From: Flavobacterium sp. NRK F7
GTDB lineage: Bacteria > Bacteroidota > Bacteroidia > Flavobacteriales > Flavobacteriaceae
Direction: 5' to 3'
DNA length: 64,000 nucleotides
NCBI RefSeq assembly: GCF_024054195.1
Contig: NZ_JAMXLB010000001.1
Location: forward strand, 3,550,737-3,614,736
Part shown: positions 52,780-62,025 of the stretch, in pieces
Numbering within the stretch: position 1 is the first letter of the stretch
How the letters are laid out: each line of letters starts with the position of its first letter
The notes under the pieces: generated by a model
What the model was told of the DNA's origin: nothing
What the model saw: the letters and a program-made list of their open reading frames with translations, nothing else
Databases searched by the model: none
Translations under genes and position numbers: made by a program

Positions 52780-54264
52780 TTAAGTTGATTTAAAAGATTT
52801 AATAAAGACATAACCATATCCAATTAATAACATTAAATGAAATGGCAGCAAACCAAAATCATTCAAATGGTAACCACTGTAAATCCCAAATAAAAAATAC
52901 AACACTAAAACACCTTCAACAATAGTATTCTTAGAAATTTTATGAGAAATATAAATGTTTTCTTTCCACTTTTCTTTCAAAGCTTCAATATTAAATTTTG
53001 GTGTTCTCACAAACTCACTTTTCTTACCAATAAGACCTTCTAAAACCGCAATAGAATTTTGAAATGAAAATCCCATAGCAATCGTATAAAATGTAAAGAA
53101 CATACTTATATACCTCAAAAAATTAGCTACTCCTCCTCCATTTATTTTTTTATAGGTAAACCAATAACAAATAAAAAAAATGATTGAAGTAATTACAAAA
53201 AAAGCGGCAACATTAAAAAGTATTTTTAATTGAGGAAATTCATTCTTAATATACAAGGCTGGAACGCTTAAAACTGCCATTGCAAAAATACACAAGAACA
53301 TAGAACTATTTAAAAGATGCAATAAACCATGAAATTTAGTCTTTGCTTTTATATGATGTGCTTCAAGTACTTTTTTTGACATCTTTTTAAAGTTTTCCGC
53401 ACCTCCTTTATTCCATCGAAACTGTTGTGAACGGGCAGCACTCAATACTGCAGGAAGTTCAGCGGGTGTTTCTATATCTTCTAAATAAACAAACTTCCAG
53501 TTTTTTAATTGGGCCCGATAACTTAAGTCTAAATCTTCAGTTAAGGTATCACTTTCCCAATTCCCCGCATCAATGATGCATGATTTTCTCCAAACTCCAG
53601 CTGTTCCATTAAAATTTATAAAGTGTTGTTTGGAATTACGTCCCACTTGTTCTAAAGTAAAATGAGCATCAAGTGCAAAAGCCTGAATTCTAGTCAATAA
53701 AGAAAAATCTCTGTTAATATGTCCCCAACGTGTTTGTACAACTCCTACGTTTTCATCTTTAAAATACGGTATGGTTTGTAGTAACCAATCTCTTTTTGGC
53801 ACAAAATCTGCATCGAAAATAACAATAAAATCTCCTTTTGCTGTTTTCAATCCTTCTTTCAATGCTCCAGCTTTAAAACCAACTCTATTTACTCTTCTAA
53901 TATGCTGTATATATATTCCCTTTTGGGCAATTTTTGCAATAATATTTTGTGTTTCTAAAACAGAGTCATCAATTGAATCGTCTAACACTTGTATCTCAAA
54001 TTTGTCTTTTGGATAATCCAATTGTGAAACGGTTAGTAATAAGCGTTCTACCACATATTTCTCGTTAAAAATAGGGAGTTGAATCGTTACAAATGGTATT
54101 TCAGAAGGATTGTTAAAATCGAATTTTTCTCTACTAATACTCGTTTTTTTACTCTTTAAGTAATTGAGTAATAAATTAAATTGAGCTAAACTATAGAAGA
54201 AAATTAAAACTATGGCTAAGCTATAAAAAAACAAGATAATATAAGAAAGTAGTAAGTATGCCAT
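52780..54264 (-). CDS. Cellulose synthase-like processive family 2 glycosyltransferase
   Basis: 494 residues. One N-terminal helix (about 5-27), then a GT2 domain: VTIQLPIFNEKYVVERLL, QVLDDSIDDS, FIVIFDADFVPKRDWL (DxD), SDTLTEDLDLSYRA (TED) and QQFRWNKGG (Q-x-x-R-W). The C-terminal third has four helices. This layout resembles bacterial CESA-like or ceramide/diacylglycerol glucosyltransferases, so the product may be a polysaccharide or a glycolipid. It overlaps the upstream gene by one base and is 2 bases from the next gene. Confidence 0.85.
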   Translation of the reverse strand: MAYLLLSYIILFFYSLAIVLIFFYSLAQFNLLLNYLKSKKTSISREKFDFNNPSEIPFVTIQLPIFNEKYVVERLLLTVSQLDYPKDKFEIQVLDDSIDDSVLETQNIIAKIAQKGIYIQHIRRVNRVGFKAGALKEGLKTAKGDFIVIFDADFVPKRDWLLQTIPYFKDENVGVVQTRWGHINRDFSLLTRIQAFALDAHFTLEQVGRNSKQHFINFNGTAGVWRKSCIIDAGNWESDTLTEDLDLSYRAQLKNWKFVYLEDIETPAELPAVLSAARSQQFRWNKGGAENFKKMSKKVLEAHHIKAKTKFHGLLHLLNSSMFLCIFAMAVLSVPALYIKNEFPQLKILFNVAAFFVITSIIFFICYWFTYKKINGGGVANFLRYISMFFTFYTIAMGFSFQNSIAVLEGLIGKKSEFVRTPKFNIEALKEKWKENIYISHKISKNTIVEGVLVLYFLFGIYSGYHLNDFGLLPFHLMLLIGYGYVFIKSFKST

Positions 54265-54962
54265 TATTTTTTTAAACTATATTTTAGGATCCAACCTATA
54301 ATTTTTACTCCCGCCATGATGGTTCCTTTTACGGTTCCAGAAACTTTTGAAACACCTATTCTATTTTTATAACGAACTGGAATTTCAATGTAAGACAATT
54401 TTTGTTTTAGTGCTTTTAGTTGCATTTCAACCGTCCAGCCATAAGTCTTATCTTCCATCTGCAAAGCTATCAATTTTTCATACTTAATAGCCCTAAATGG
54501 ACCTAAATCGGTAAACTTTGAATTAAAAAATAATTTCATCAAAAAAGTTGCCAAAGCATTCCCGAAAATTTGCTGAGGGGTCATCGCTCCTTTTTCTCGT
54601 AACGCCTTCACACGTGAACCTATAACCATATCGTAATTATGATGCCAAATAGGATCAATTATTTTTAATAATTCTTCTGGATAATCAGAATAATCACCAT
54701 CTAAGAAAACAATAATATCTGGTTTCACATTTTGTTTCTCTATATATTCCATTCCTTTTAAACAAGCATATCCATACCCTTTTCTGGATTCAAAAAGCAC
54801 TGTTGCACCAGCAGCTTTAGATACAGCGGAAGTGGCGTCTGAAGAATTATTATCAACTACTATTATCTCAGAAACAAGATTAGGAATTTCATGAATAACA
54901 TTTACAATTGCCTTTTCTTCATTGTAGGCAGGAATTATTACTTTAACTAAAGGTGTCATCAT
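54264..54962 (-). CDS. DPM/DPG synthase-like family 2 glycosyltransferase
   Basis: 232 residues. KVIIPAYNEEKAIVNVIHEI, IIVVDNNSSDATS, IIVFLDGDYSDYPEEL (DGD) and MVIGSRVKALREKGAMTPQQ with the late PVRYKNRIGVSKVSGT are typical of the UGPase-like/dolichyl-phosphate-sugar synthase subgroup, which charges a polyprenyl phosphate with a sugar. No C-terminal membrane helices beyond a weak one. Overlaps by one base with the next gene and by four with the previous one. It likely makes the lipid-sugar donor for the GT-C enzyme at 51434. Confidence 0.88.
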   Translation of the reverse strand: MMTPLVKVIIPAYNEEKAIVNVIHEIPNLVSEIIVVDNNSSDATSAVSKAAGATVLFESRKGYGYACLKGMEYIEKQNVKPDIIVFLDGDYSDYPEELLKIIDPIWHHNYDMVIGSRVKALREKGAMTPQQIFGNALATFLMKLFFNSKFTDLGPFRAIKYEKLIALQMEDKTYGWTVEMQLKALKQKLSYIEIPVRYKNRIGVSKVSGTVKGTIMAGVKIIGWILKYSLKK

Positions 54963-55363
54963 AAAAATAAAAACGGATTATCTTTTTTGAAAGCTTCAAC
55001 ACTTTCCCATTGGTTGGTTTTTTTATTCATCGTATATTCTTCGGCTCGTATTATTTTATTTTTATCATACACTATAGTAAATCCATTCAGTTTATTATTT
55101 TCAAATTCACTTTTCTTAAGAATTTTTCCTTTACCGTCATAAAATATCCACCACTTCACTCTTTGATTATTTAGATAATGACCTTCCTCTTTTTTAGTAC
55201 CATTCGCATTATAAAAAAACCAATAATCTACTTTTTGATTTCCTTCTACCCAACCTTCTTCTTTTAAATGACCATTTTCATAGTAATTCTTAACGTACGA
55301 TTTTTGACCGAACACAAAAGACATAGATAAGAAAAAAATAAAGAATAATAGTTGTTTTTTCAT
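54959..55363 (-). CDS. YwqK/MORN-like repeat secreted protein
   Basis: About 134 residues from the ATG at 55363 (MKKQLLFFIFFLSMSFVFGQ, a signal peptide). An upstream ATG at 55387 would precede the signal peptide by eight residues. The mature part has three short strand repeats of the YwqK/MORN kind: YYENGHLKEEGWVEGNQKVD, YNANGTKKEEGHYLNNQRV and YDGKGKILKKSEFENNKLNG. Such proteins are often annotated as YwqK family antitoxins, which is misleading here because no toxin partner is present. It overlaps the glycosyltransferase gene by ATGA, so probably part of that envelope operon. Confidence 0.78.
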   Translation of the reverse strand: MKKQLLFFIFFLSMSFVFGQKSYVKNYYENGHLKEEGWVEGNQKVDYWFFYNANGTKKEEGHYLNNQRVKWWIFYDGKGKILKKSEFENNKLNGFTIVYDKNKIIRAEEYTMNKKTNQWESVEAFKKDNPFLFL

Positions 55364-55482
55364 AGGTTTATAATTTAACGTTCGCATGAATTCTATTTTA
55401 CTTTATAAATTCTAGAGTTGTATTCTAAGAAATAAAGTAGATATAAGGATATACGGTAAAAAAGCACCCTTGGTTTTGGAAA

Positions 55483-57342
55483 TTACTTTTGATTTACCAA
55501 ATCCATTAAATCCAAATCGTTCCCTAACAAAATTTCATTTGGGTTAATTCTACCTTTCTCTGTACTATTTTCCAATTTTAAAACACCACGTGGGCACACA
55601 GCAGCACAAACACCACAACCTACACAAGAGGCTCTTACTATATTTTCTCCTTTTTGTGCATACGCCCTTACATCAATTCCTTGTTCACAATACGTAGAAC
55701 AATTACCACATGAAATACATTGACCCCCATTAGTAGTAATTCTAAATCGTGACTTAAAACGTTGAATAATTCCCATGTAAGCCGCTAAGGGACATCCAAA
55801 ACGACACCATGAACGATTTCCCAGAATAGGATAAAAACCAGTCCCTATTACACCCGCAAATATGGAACCTATTAAAAAGCCATATATTTCGTTAATTTTG
55901 TAAGCATTAATTCCAAATAAAGTACTATCGCCAACATTGGAAGGATTGTAAACAATATTATAGGTGTTGTAGCCCACAACTAATGTCATTATTACTGCAA
56001 AAACTAAAATAGGATAAATGGTCCATCTTTCTATTTTCCATGCTATTAATCGTTTATCCGAAAGTTGTCTGTAAGGATCTCCTAAAGTTTCTGCCAACCC
56101 TCCACAACCACAAACCCAAGAACAATACCAACGTTTTCCGTAAAAATAAACCATAACCGGAACCACAATCAAACTTAAAACAATACCCCAAACCAACATA
56201 AATTTCCCTAAATGACCTGCTTCTAAATGTTGTTTCACATTCCAATCGGTTACAAAATTATAATCTAAAGGCCATGCGTTCTTCAAATCGACACCTGGTA
56301 AATCAAATAATGGTAAGATCTCAACCAATAGAAATGCAAAAATGATTTGAAAAAATAATACACTTGCCGTTCGTACAATTTGATAATTATTATGCCTGTA
56401 TTTGATAAACATTCGTACCCCCATAACAATCATTGAAACACAGTATAAAATTCCATAAAGAAACCATTGTGATGCGCTAGCTCCTTTTATAAAAATACCT
56501 TTTAATGGATCTACAATCCGAGTCCAATTAACGATATAAAAGGGATAGAAATACAGCAAAATATAAAAAGAAACTAAAAAAGTAAAAACAAATAATGCAA
56601 CCCAACCTCTATTAGTAGCTTCTGAAAGATAAATCCCATTATTTTTTATTCCAGGAATAGGTTCTAGAAACAAACCCGTAAGAATAAACATTAAAGAACC
56701 TATTATTCCTAAACCGAACGTTAAAAATAAATACAAGGAATTATGCTCTTGTAAAGGCCCTACAATCGAAGCTTTCACTAAGTCAAACTTGGTATATTTG
56801 TTTGGATATAGTAAATATTCTTGCGCATTGCTTCTATTAATATCAGAAATTTTAGAAGTAAAATCATTTTTAAAATCGGCTGGTTTTTCATATTTTTTAG
56901 TACCAACATACATCCAATTCGTTGCTTCATCTACTAATTTCACTTTCGCAGCATCATTTGGAAATACATTTTGTAAAATTTCTTTAGAATATAGTATTGC
57001 ATTACCTTGAATACTTTGTTTAAATATTTGATTTATTTCCTCTTCTGACAATCCTTTTTCTTTTGCTATTGCAGCAGTAACTTGAGTATTATAGTTTTGT
57101 AACAATGATTCTATTTCGTTCGTAAAAACAAAAGCATTGCCAATTTCCTTATTTAAAATTCCTTTTTCTTGAGCAACTTCTTTTAAAGTAGTAGCTACAA
57201 AAGCAGTTTTACTAGAAAAAACAGTCTCTATTGTTTTTTCAGTTAAAGTGTATCCACCAATAAATAAAGTCCCTATAAAAATAAGTACCGAAGCTATAAA
57301 GACAACTAATCCTAATAATCGTAGTGTTTTCAATATTTTCAT
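55483..57342 (-). CDS. NosR/NapH-like membrane 4Fe-4S protein
   Basis: 619 residues. N-terminal helix (about 10-32), a ~170-residue extracytoplasmic helical domain, then about eight membrane helices. Between them lie two Cys motifs of the NosR/NapH type: WYCSWVCGCGGLAETLGDP (CxxxC-G-C in place of the usual CxxxCP) and WCRFGCPLAAYMG. The C-terminal two-[4Fe-4S] ferredoxin domain has CISCGNCSTYCEQG and CVGCGVCAAVCPRG. Such proteins move electrons across the membrane. Starts inside the stop of the FAD oxidoreductase gene (ATGA), so the two are translationally coupled and probably exchange electrons. Confidence 0.85.
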   Translation of the reverse strand: MKILKTLRLLGLVVFIASVLIFIGTLFIGGYTLTEKTIETVFSSKTAFVATTLKEVAQEKGILNKEIGNAFVFTNEIESLLQNYNTQVTAAIAKEKGLSEEEINQIFKQSIQGNAILYSKEILQNVFPNDAAKVKLVDEATNWMYVGTKKYEKPADFKNDFTSKISDINRSNAQEYLLYPNKYTKFDLVKASIVGPLQEHNSLYLFLTFGLGIIGSLMFILTGLFLEPIPGIKNNGIYLSEATNRGWVALFVFTFLVSFYILLYFYPFYIVNWTRIVDPLKGIFIKGASASQWFLYGILYCVSMIVMGVRMFIKYRHNNYQIVRTASVLFFQIIFAFLLVEILPLFDLPGVDLKNAWPLDYNFVTDWNVKQHLEAGHLGKFMLVWGIVLSLIVVPVMVYFYGKRWYCSWVCGCGGLAETLGDPYRQLSDKRLIAWKIERWTIYPILVFAVIMTLVVGYNTYNIVYNPSNVGDSTLFGINAYKINEIYGFLIGSIFAGVIGTGFYPILGNRSWCRFGCPLAAYMGIIQRFKSRFRITTNGGQCISCGNCSTYCEQGIDVRAYAQKGENIVRASCVGCGVCAAVCPRGVLKLENSTEKGRINPNEILLGNDLDLMDLVNQK

Positions 57343-58637
57343 GAGACTGTTTTTAAAGTGGATAAATCATTTTTAAATTGAAGCGCAATATCTTTCTCGT
57401 AATGCTTATAAAATTCAGGATCAAAATTGGCTTTCTTTAAATTTTCAATTACATACGTAACACTTTTTTGAGTGGTTAAAATGGCATCAAAGAATTCATG
57501 TCGCATTCGAATTCCAAAAGTATTTATACCTAAAAAAACATGTGTTTCCTTATGATAAGCAATACGAACAGCTTTTTTACCAGATGGGTGTTCCCAATAC
57601 AAATGTTGTTCATATTCTTTAGGTTTCGCCCAAACCCAACCATACGTTTGATATTCAATATCCAAAAATTTAGCAGAATTAAACCAATGACCAGGAGTAT
57701 AAGGCATTTTATTTCCACAAATGGTTTGTGCTAATACTTCTCCCATCATTCTTCCCGTATACCAAACCGCTTCTACTGGTCTTCTATAACCAATAGCTTC
57801 TCTTTGTTCAGCACAATCTCCAATAGCATAGACATTCGGATAATTTGTTTCCAAATAACGATTTACCAAAACCCCTTTGTTAGTCTCAATACCTGAATCT
57901 TTTAAGAAATCAATATTAGGTGATACTCCAACGGTTAAACCTACTATATTACAAGGTATTTCTTCACCATCTTCTGTAATTACGGCTTTTGCCCTTCCTG
58001 TTTCATCAACAACAATTTCTTTTAAATTCGTTGCTAAACGCAAATCAATATGATGTTCTTTAATATGCCTTCCTATTAATTTTGCTTCTCCTTCAGGCAA
58101 AACACTACCCCAAAAATGAGTTTCTCTGACTAAAAAAGTAACGGGTATTTTTCGGGAAACTAGCATTTCCGCTAATTCTATACCTATTAATCCTCCACCA
58201 ACTATCACAGCTCCTGTTGCATCTTTAGATAAAGACTCTAATTTTTCTAAGTCTTGTTTATGATACAATCCTAATACTCCTGTAGCATCTTGTCCTGGCC
58301 AGCCAAACTTATTTGGTTTTGAACCCGTAGCAATGACCAAACGATCATATTTAAAAAGGGTATTATCATTTAATCGCAAACTATTTTCTTCTGGCAGTAC
58401 TTGAGTTACTTTTTTAAACAATAGCTCAATCTTGTTTTTTTTCCAAAAATTAGCTTCATAGGGCTGTGTATGTTCAAATTTCATGTGTCCCATGTAAACA
58501 TACATTAAAGCTGTTCTTGAGAAAAAATATTCTGATTCTTCAGAAATTATAGTAATCCTTTTGTCTGAGTTTTTACGAATATGCCTTGCCAGCGTAACAC
58601 CAGAAATTCCGTTTCCAATTATAACGACGTGTTCCAT
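57339..58637 (-). CDS. NAD(P)/FAD-dependent oxidoreductase
   Basis: 432 residues of the pyridine-nucleotide-disulfide class. FAD motif VIIGNGISGVTLARHI at the start, NAD(P) motif AVIVGGGLIGIELAEML at about 140-156, and FAD-closing motif VYAIGDCAE. No redox CxxC follows the FAD motif, so it is of the NirB/rubredoxin-reductase type rather than a disulfide reductase. The C-terminal extension (about 300-432) contains VEAVWYTGRMMGEVL and HEFFDAILTTQKSVTYVIENL. It probably passes electrons from NAD(P)H to the coupled 4Fe-4S membrane protein, which is inference. Confidence 0.88.
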   Translation of the reverse strand: MEHVVIIGNGISGVTLARHIRKNSDKRITIISEESEYFFSRTALMYVYMGHMKFEHTQPYEANFWKKNKIELLFKKVTQVLPEENSLRLNDNTLFKYDRLVIATGSKPNKFGWPGQDATGVLGLYHKQDLEKLESLSKDATGAVIVGGGLIGIELAEMLVSRKIPVTFLVRETHFWGSVLPEGEAKLIGRHIKEHHIDLRLATNLKEIVVDETGRAKAVITEDGEEIPCNIVGLTVGVSPNIDFLKDSGIETNKGVLVNRYLETNYPNVYAIGDCAEQREAIGYRRPVEAVWYTGRMMGEVLAQTICGNKMPYTPGHWFNSAKFLDIEYQTYGWVWAKPKEYEQHLYWEHPSGKKAVRIAYHKETHVFLGINTFGIRMRHEFFDAILTTQKSVTYVIENLKKANFDPEFYKHYEKDIALQFKNDLSTLKTVS

Positions 58638-58705
58638 ATCAAAAATTTAACTGGGTAAAAATAGACTATTAAGTTACTAATTAAAGTTAGAAATCTTACT
58701 TTTAT

Positions 58706-59623
58706 TTAAAAAATAGCTCTTAAACCCATATTAAAAGATTGTCCAAGACCACTTTCGTAACCTCTAACGAATTTAGAATACAATAATTCTATATTTAGTA
58801 TCTGAGATAATTGATATTTGGCTCCAGCACCTATGGCGGAATAATTTTGAGAAAATTCATTTCCTAAATCTATTAATTGTGCATGTTGCACATATCCTAA
58901 AACAGTAAATTTAGAAGTTGGAAAATAACTTAAGAAAATACCTGGAGCTACTTCTAAGCTAGTATTAGCAAAACCACCATTCGGATTAAAAGATCCGTCT
59001 TCATTTTTATTTTTTTTTCCTAAGAATAAACGCGTTCCTAATTCTGAGAACAATTGAAACTTCTCACCAGGAAACGTATAGTCATAAAAAAATCGATTTT
59101 GCCAAATAAAACTCTTCTGAGCTAAATATCCATTTTCATTCGTTTCTTTGTCGAAAACGGGAAAATACAATGAACTCTGTATCGAAAATCTAGGTAGCCG
59201 ATAAAATGGAGCTACTTTAACGGAAGGTGCAATATGTGCTACTCCACTTCTAGATTTCCCCCTTTCGTTTTGAAAAGAAAATACACTTATGGCTTTTTGA
59301 TTAGTAAAGGTATTGGAACGAAATTCAAGAATAACTCCTGTATTCCATTTTTTATTCTGACTTACTCCTGTAAAAACTTCTAATGAAGTATTGAAAAAGG
59401 TAGACCGAGGCACTTCTAAATTTATTCCATTCGCATTAGCTCTTGTTTGGGTATATAGATTATTAAACCATTTGATATCCCATTTTCCTTTTTCTAACAA
59501 TTTGGAAGGTGTATAATTTTGAATATTAGTTGCTCCTTCGAATAGTTCCTCTTCTTCTTGTGCAAACAAAAACAAAGGATTAAATAACAAAATAAAACTA
59601 AGTATAAGGACATTTTTTATCAT
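58706..59623 (-). CDS. Outer-membrane beta-barrel protein of the redox cluster
   Basis: 305 residues. Signal peptide (1-22, LFAQ). The body consists of alternating-hydrophobicity strands of barrel type (WDIKWFNNLYTQTRAN, TFFNTSLEVFTGVSQN, WNTGVILEFRSNTF, FTVLGYVQHAQLIDLG, AIGAGAKYQLSQILNIELLYSKFV) and ends in a terminal Phe (NMGLRAIF), the usual barrel signal. It has an acidic stretch EEEELFEGATNIQ after the signal. No named family. It may be the channel or cargo site that serves the redox pair. Same strand as its neighbours. Confidence 0.72.
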   Translation of the reverse strand: MIKNVLILSFILLFNPLFLFAQEEEELFEGATNIQNYTPSKLLEKGKWDIKWFNNLYTQTRANANGINLEVPRSTFFNTSLEVFTGVSQNKKWNTGVILEFRSNTFTNQKAISVFSFQNERGKSRSGVAHIAPSVKVAPFYRLPRFSIQSSLYFPVFDKETNENGYLAQKSFIWQNRFFYDYTFPGEKFQLFSELGTRLFLGKKNKNEDGSFNPNGGFANTSLEVAPGIFLSYFPTSKFTVLGYVQHAQLIDLGNEFSQNYSAIGAGAKYQLSQILNIELLYSKFVRGYESGLGQSFNMGLRAIF

Positions 59624-59682
59624 AACAAGTAAATATTAATAGTCTCACCATTTGTATGAGACAAAAATTAATTAGTATAACA

Positions 59683-59703
59683 AAGGGGAAACAAATTCCC
59701 CTT
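59683..59703. terminator. Hairpin between the lipoprotein and barrel genes
   Basis: AAGGGGAA (59683-59690) pairs with TTCCCCTT (59696-59703). The following T-run is short, so this may only attenuate read-through into the barrel gene. Confidence 0.5.
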
Positions 59704-59743
59704 CGTAAAAAAATAAACTAAAATTAAGTCAATAGTGGATTAA

Positions 59744-60604
59744 TTATCTACTTACTGTTCCTGAAGAGAAAGTATTTAAATTTGTCATCATACTAATGGT
59801 TTGACCCGTTACTGCAGGATTAGCAATAGTATGTACTAGTGGTTTTAAAGCAAAAGGCATGGGAGAATTATCGGGTTCTGGCTCAACAGAGATTACTACT
59901 GTAGAACCACTTAAATTTCCAGGAAACGTTAATCCAGCTGGAGCATTCATTAGAAAATCTTCACCTGGAAATGGAGGAGCCATTTGATTTCCTGAATAAG
60001 GAGCCGCTTCATCCGAACCATTTGGAGAAGAAAAACGCCCCGTACTTAATACCGTACCATTAGTTACTATCCAACCTTCATATTTCCAACCAGCATCTAA
60101 ATCAGGCAAATTTAAGCCAGCCATAGCAGAACCACTCGTATCATCTAAAAACCAAATTCCCGATTCTGGATTCGCATTGCCATTTGTAGGTGTGCCTAAA
60201 AAATAGTTCCCAGATGTACTACTAAAATCTCCTACAATAGCAGTAGAAACGGTTGCTGTCTTTCCAGAAAAATCTCCTACTAAGTATTTTGTATTAGAAG
60301 GAGCTGTACTTGGATCGATGGTAGGTTCAATACTTAAAACAAATTTGGTTGCTTTAGCTAAATTGGAAGCATCTACAATAAAAGAAGTTTGAGAAAGCAT
60401 TCCAGTAGCATCTACTGTAAAAACACCTGTAGAAACTGGGCTACCATCTACAATAATCCAGCCTTCGTATTTGTAATTGGCACCCAAATTTTCAAGACCA
60501 GATAGATTTAGTTTTAATTCTGATGTTGTAGTTACCTCATCATCATTATTGCAAGAAATCAGAACTAGATTTAAAGCAAAAAGTGTTAAAAAAAGTTTTT
60601 TCAT
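59744..60604 (-). CDS. Lipoprotein with duplicated anti-sigma-factor-like domain
   Basis: 286 residues. Lipobox LISCNNDDE at Cys18. The mature part is an internal duplication: NYKYEGWIIVDGSPVSTGVF (about 44-63) matches GWKYEGWIVTNGTVLSTGRF (about 172-191), each followed by a strand-rich stretch with SIEPTIDPS or SVEPEPDNS. That YEGW...VSTG...SIEP pattern is what databases tend to label anti-sigma factor (RskA-like C-terminal) domain; there is no evidence here of a sigma factor partner. It is probably a periplasmic or outer-membrane lipoprotein of the redox cluster. Confidence 0.75.
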   Translation of the reverse strand: MKKLFLTLFALNLVLISCNNDDEVTTTSELKLNLSGLENLGANYKYEGWIIVDGSPVSTGVFTVDATGMLSQTSFIVDASNLAKATKFVLSIEPTIDPSTAPSNTKYLVGDFSGKTATVSTAIVGDFSSTSGNYFLGTPTNGNANPESGIWFLDDTSGSAMAGLNLPDLDAGWKYEGWIVTNGTVLSTGRFSSPNGSDEAAPYSGNQMAPPFPGEDFLMNAPAGLTFPGNLSGSTVVISVEPEPDNSPMPFALKPLVHTIANPAVTGQTISMMTNLNTFSSGTVSR

Positions 60605-60760
60605 AGCATTTTTTTTATGTTTATTAATTGTTCTTTTTCATTTTTAACAAATTTCACATTAAAAATTTAGAGACAAATTTTCTATTTTTCCTATATAGTT
60701 GGCAATTTTACCTCAAAGTATTAGTTGATTCACTTTTTTATTGATATTTGAAAAAAAACT

Positions 60761-62023
60761 ATGAAAAAAAACCTTTATATACTTCTTCTTTTATGGTGCT
60801 CTACTTTACATTCTCAAGAAAATAGCATTCATAAAATTAACTGGTCAGGACAAAAAAAAATGGATGTAATTTTCATGACTCGTTTTATTCAAAGTAAAGT
60901 TGGAGAAGCTTTAGATAGTATAAAGTTGAATTCTGATATTCAAGCATTAACACGATTGAATGGAATAACCAAAGTAACCTACACGGTTGATAAACAAAAA
61001 GAGAATGAAACGTATGAGGTTACTTTTTTTCTCATCGAAAATTACACTTTGATTCCCAATTTAAGCTTATGGACCACAGATGATGCTCCGGCTGCCTATA
61101 GAGTAGGACTTTATGAATTCAATTTATTAGGTAAAAACATAAGCATAGGTGGGTTTTATCAGTTTAATGGTATCAATTCCTTTGGCTTACAATTCGCAGC
61201 TCCGTATCTTTTTAATGAAAATTGGGGTTTAGAAACCAGTTTACAACAAATTGGCAGTATTGAACCTGTTTTTTTTAATAGTGCTTCTGCTAAATATGAA
61301 TATACGAATAAAGCGTTTGAATTATTAGGTGTCTATCGAACTAATTTTAAAAACACCATTAAATTTGGTAGTTCCTTATTTAATGAAAAATATACCTATA
61401 TAAACGGAGCCACAAGTCCCGAAATTCCACAAGATTTCACAATTGACAAAGTACTGTTTAAAGTGAACAATCAATATGACAATTTGAAATACGAATTTTA
61501 TTTAGTAGAGGGTATTAAAAACAGCAGTTACTTTCAATTTGTGACTCAAACCAATTCTTTTCAAAATGAATTTTTAATAGGTTGGAATGATTTTGTATAT
61601 TTAAAACGTTTTGGAAAAACTGGAAATTTTGGAACACGAATACGATTAGGATTAGCTTCCAATGATGTTTCACCCTTTGCGCCCTTTGCTTTAGATAATA
61701 ATATTAATTTAAGAGGTGTAGGAAATATCATTGATAGAGGTACCGGCTCTTTTGTAATGAATAACGAATATCGGTATACGCTCTATGAAAAAAAATGGTT
61801 TGTGCTCCAAAGCAACACTTTTATAGATTTAGGTTCATGGAGAAAACCAGGAGGCAATTGGAATGATTTTGTGGCTTCTGAAAATTTTAGAATTTTTCCA
61901 GGTGTTGGATTACGTTTTATACATAAAACCATTTTTAATGCCATTTTTCGTATCGATTATGGGATTGGCATTAATGAAAATGGAGCTAAAGGATTGGTTT
62001 TTGGTATTGGTCAATATTTTTAA
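60761..62023 (+). CDS. Omp85-superfamily outer-membrane protein with one POTRA-like domain
   Basis: 420 residues. Signal peptide (LHSQ, about residue 19). Residues about 22-97 have the strand-helix-helix-strand pattern of one POTRA domain (KINWSGQKKMDVIF, SDIQALTRLNGITKVTYTV, ETYEVTFFLIENYTL). The remaining part is a barrel with NINLRGVGNIIDRGTGSFVM, equivalent to the Omp85 LRGxG/VRGY region, and YRIDYGIGIN to GLVFGIGQYF at the end, with terminal Phe. One POTRA only is unlike BamA, so it may be a secretion or lipid-handling porin. Two bases upstream of the GH113-like gene. Confidence 0.75.
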   Translation: MKKNLYILLLLWCSTLHSQENSIHKINWSGQKKMDVIFMTRFIQSKVGEALDSIKLNSDIQALTRLNGITKVTYTVDKQKENETYEVTFFLIENYTLIPNLSLWTTDDAPAAYRVGLYEFNLLGKNISIGGFYQFNGINSFGLQFAAPYLFNENWGLETSLQQIGSIEPVFFNSASAKYEYTNKAFELLGVYRTNFKNTIKFGSSLFNEKYTYINGATSPEIPQDFTIDKVLFKVNNQYDNLKYEFYLVEGIKNSSYFQFVTQTNSFQNEFLIGWNDFVYLKRFGKTGNFGTRIRLGLASNDVSPFAPFALDNNINLRGVGNIIDRGTGSFVMNNEYRYTLYEKKWFVLQSNTFIDLGSWRKPGGNWNDFVASENFRIFPGVGLRFIHKTIFNAIFRIDYGIGINENGAKGLVFGIGQYF

Positions 62024-62025
62024 AA

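Noticed and set aside
54959..55363. Toxin-antitoxin system from the YwqK-like repeats
   Set aside because: The protein is exported, and no toxin gene is adjacent; the repeat similarity alone does not indicate an antitoxin.
59744..60604. True anti-sigma factor
   Set aside because: The duplicated domain resembles what is labelled anti-sigma-like, but the protein is a lipoprotein outside the cytoplasm and no sigma factor gene is in the window.
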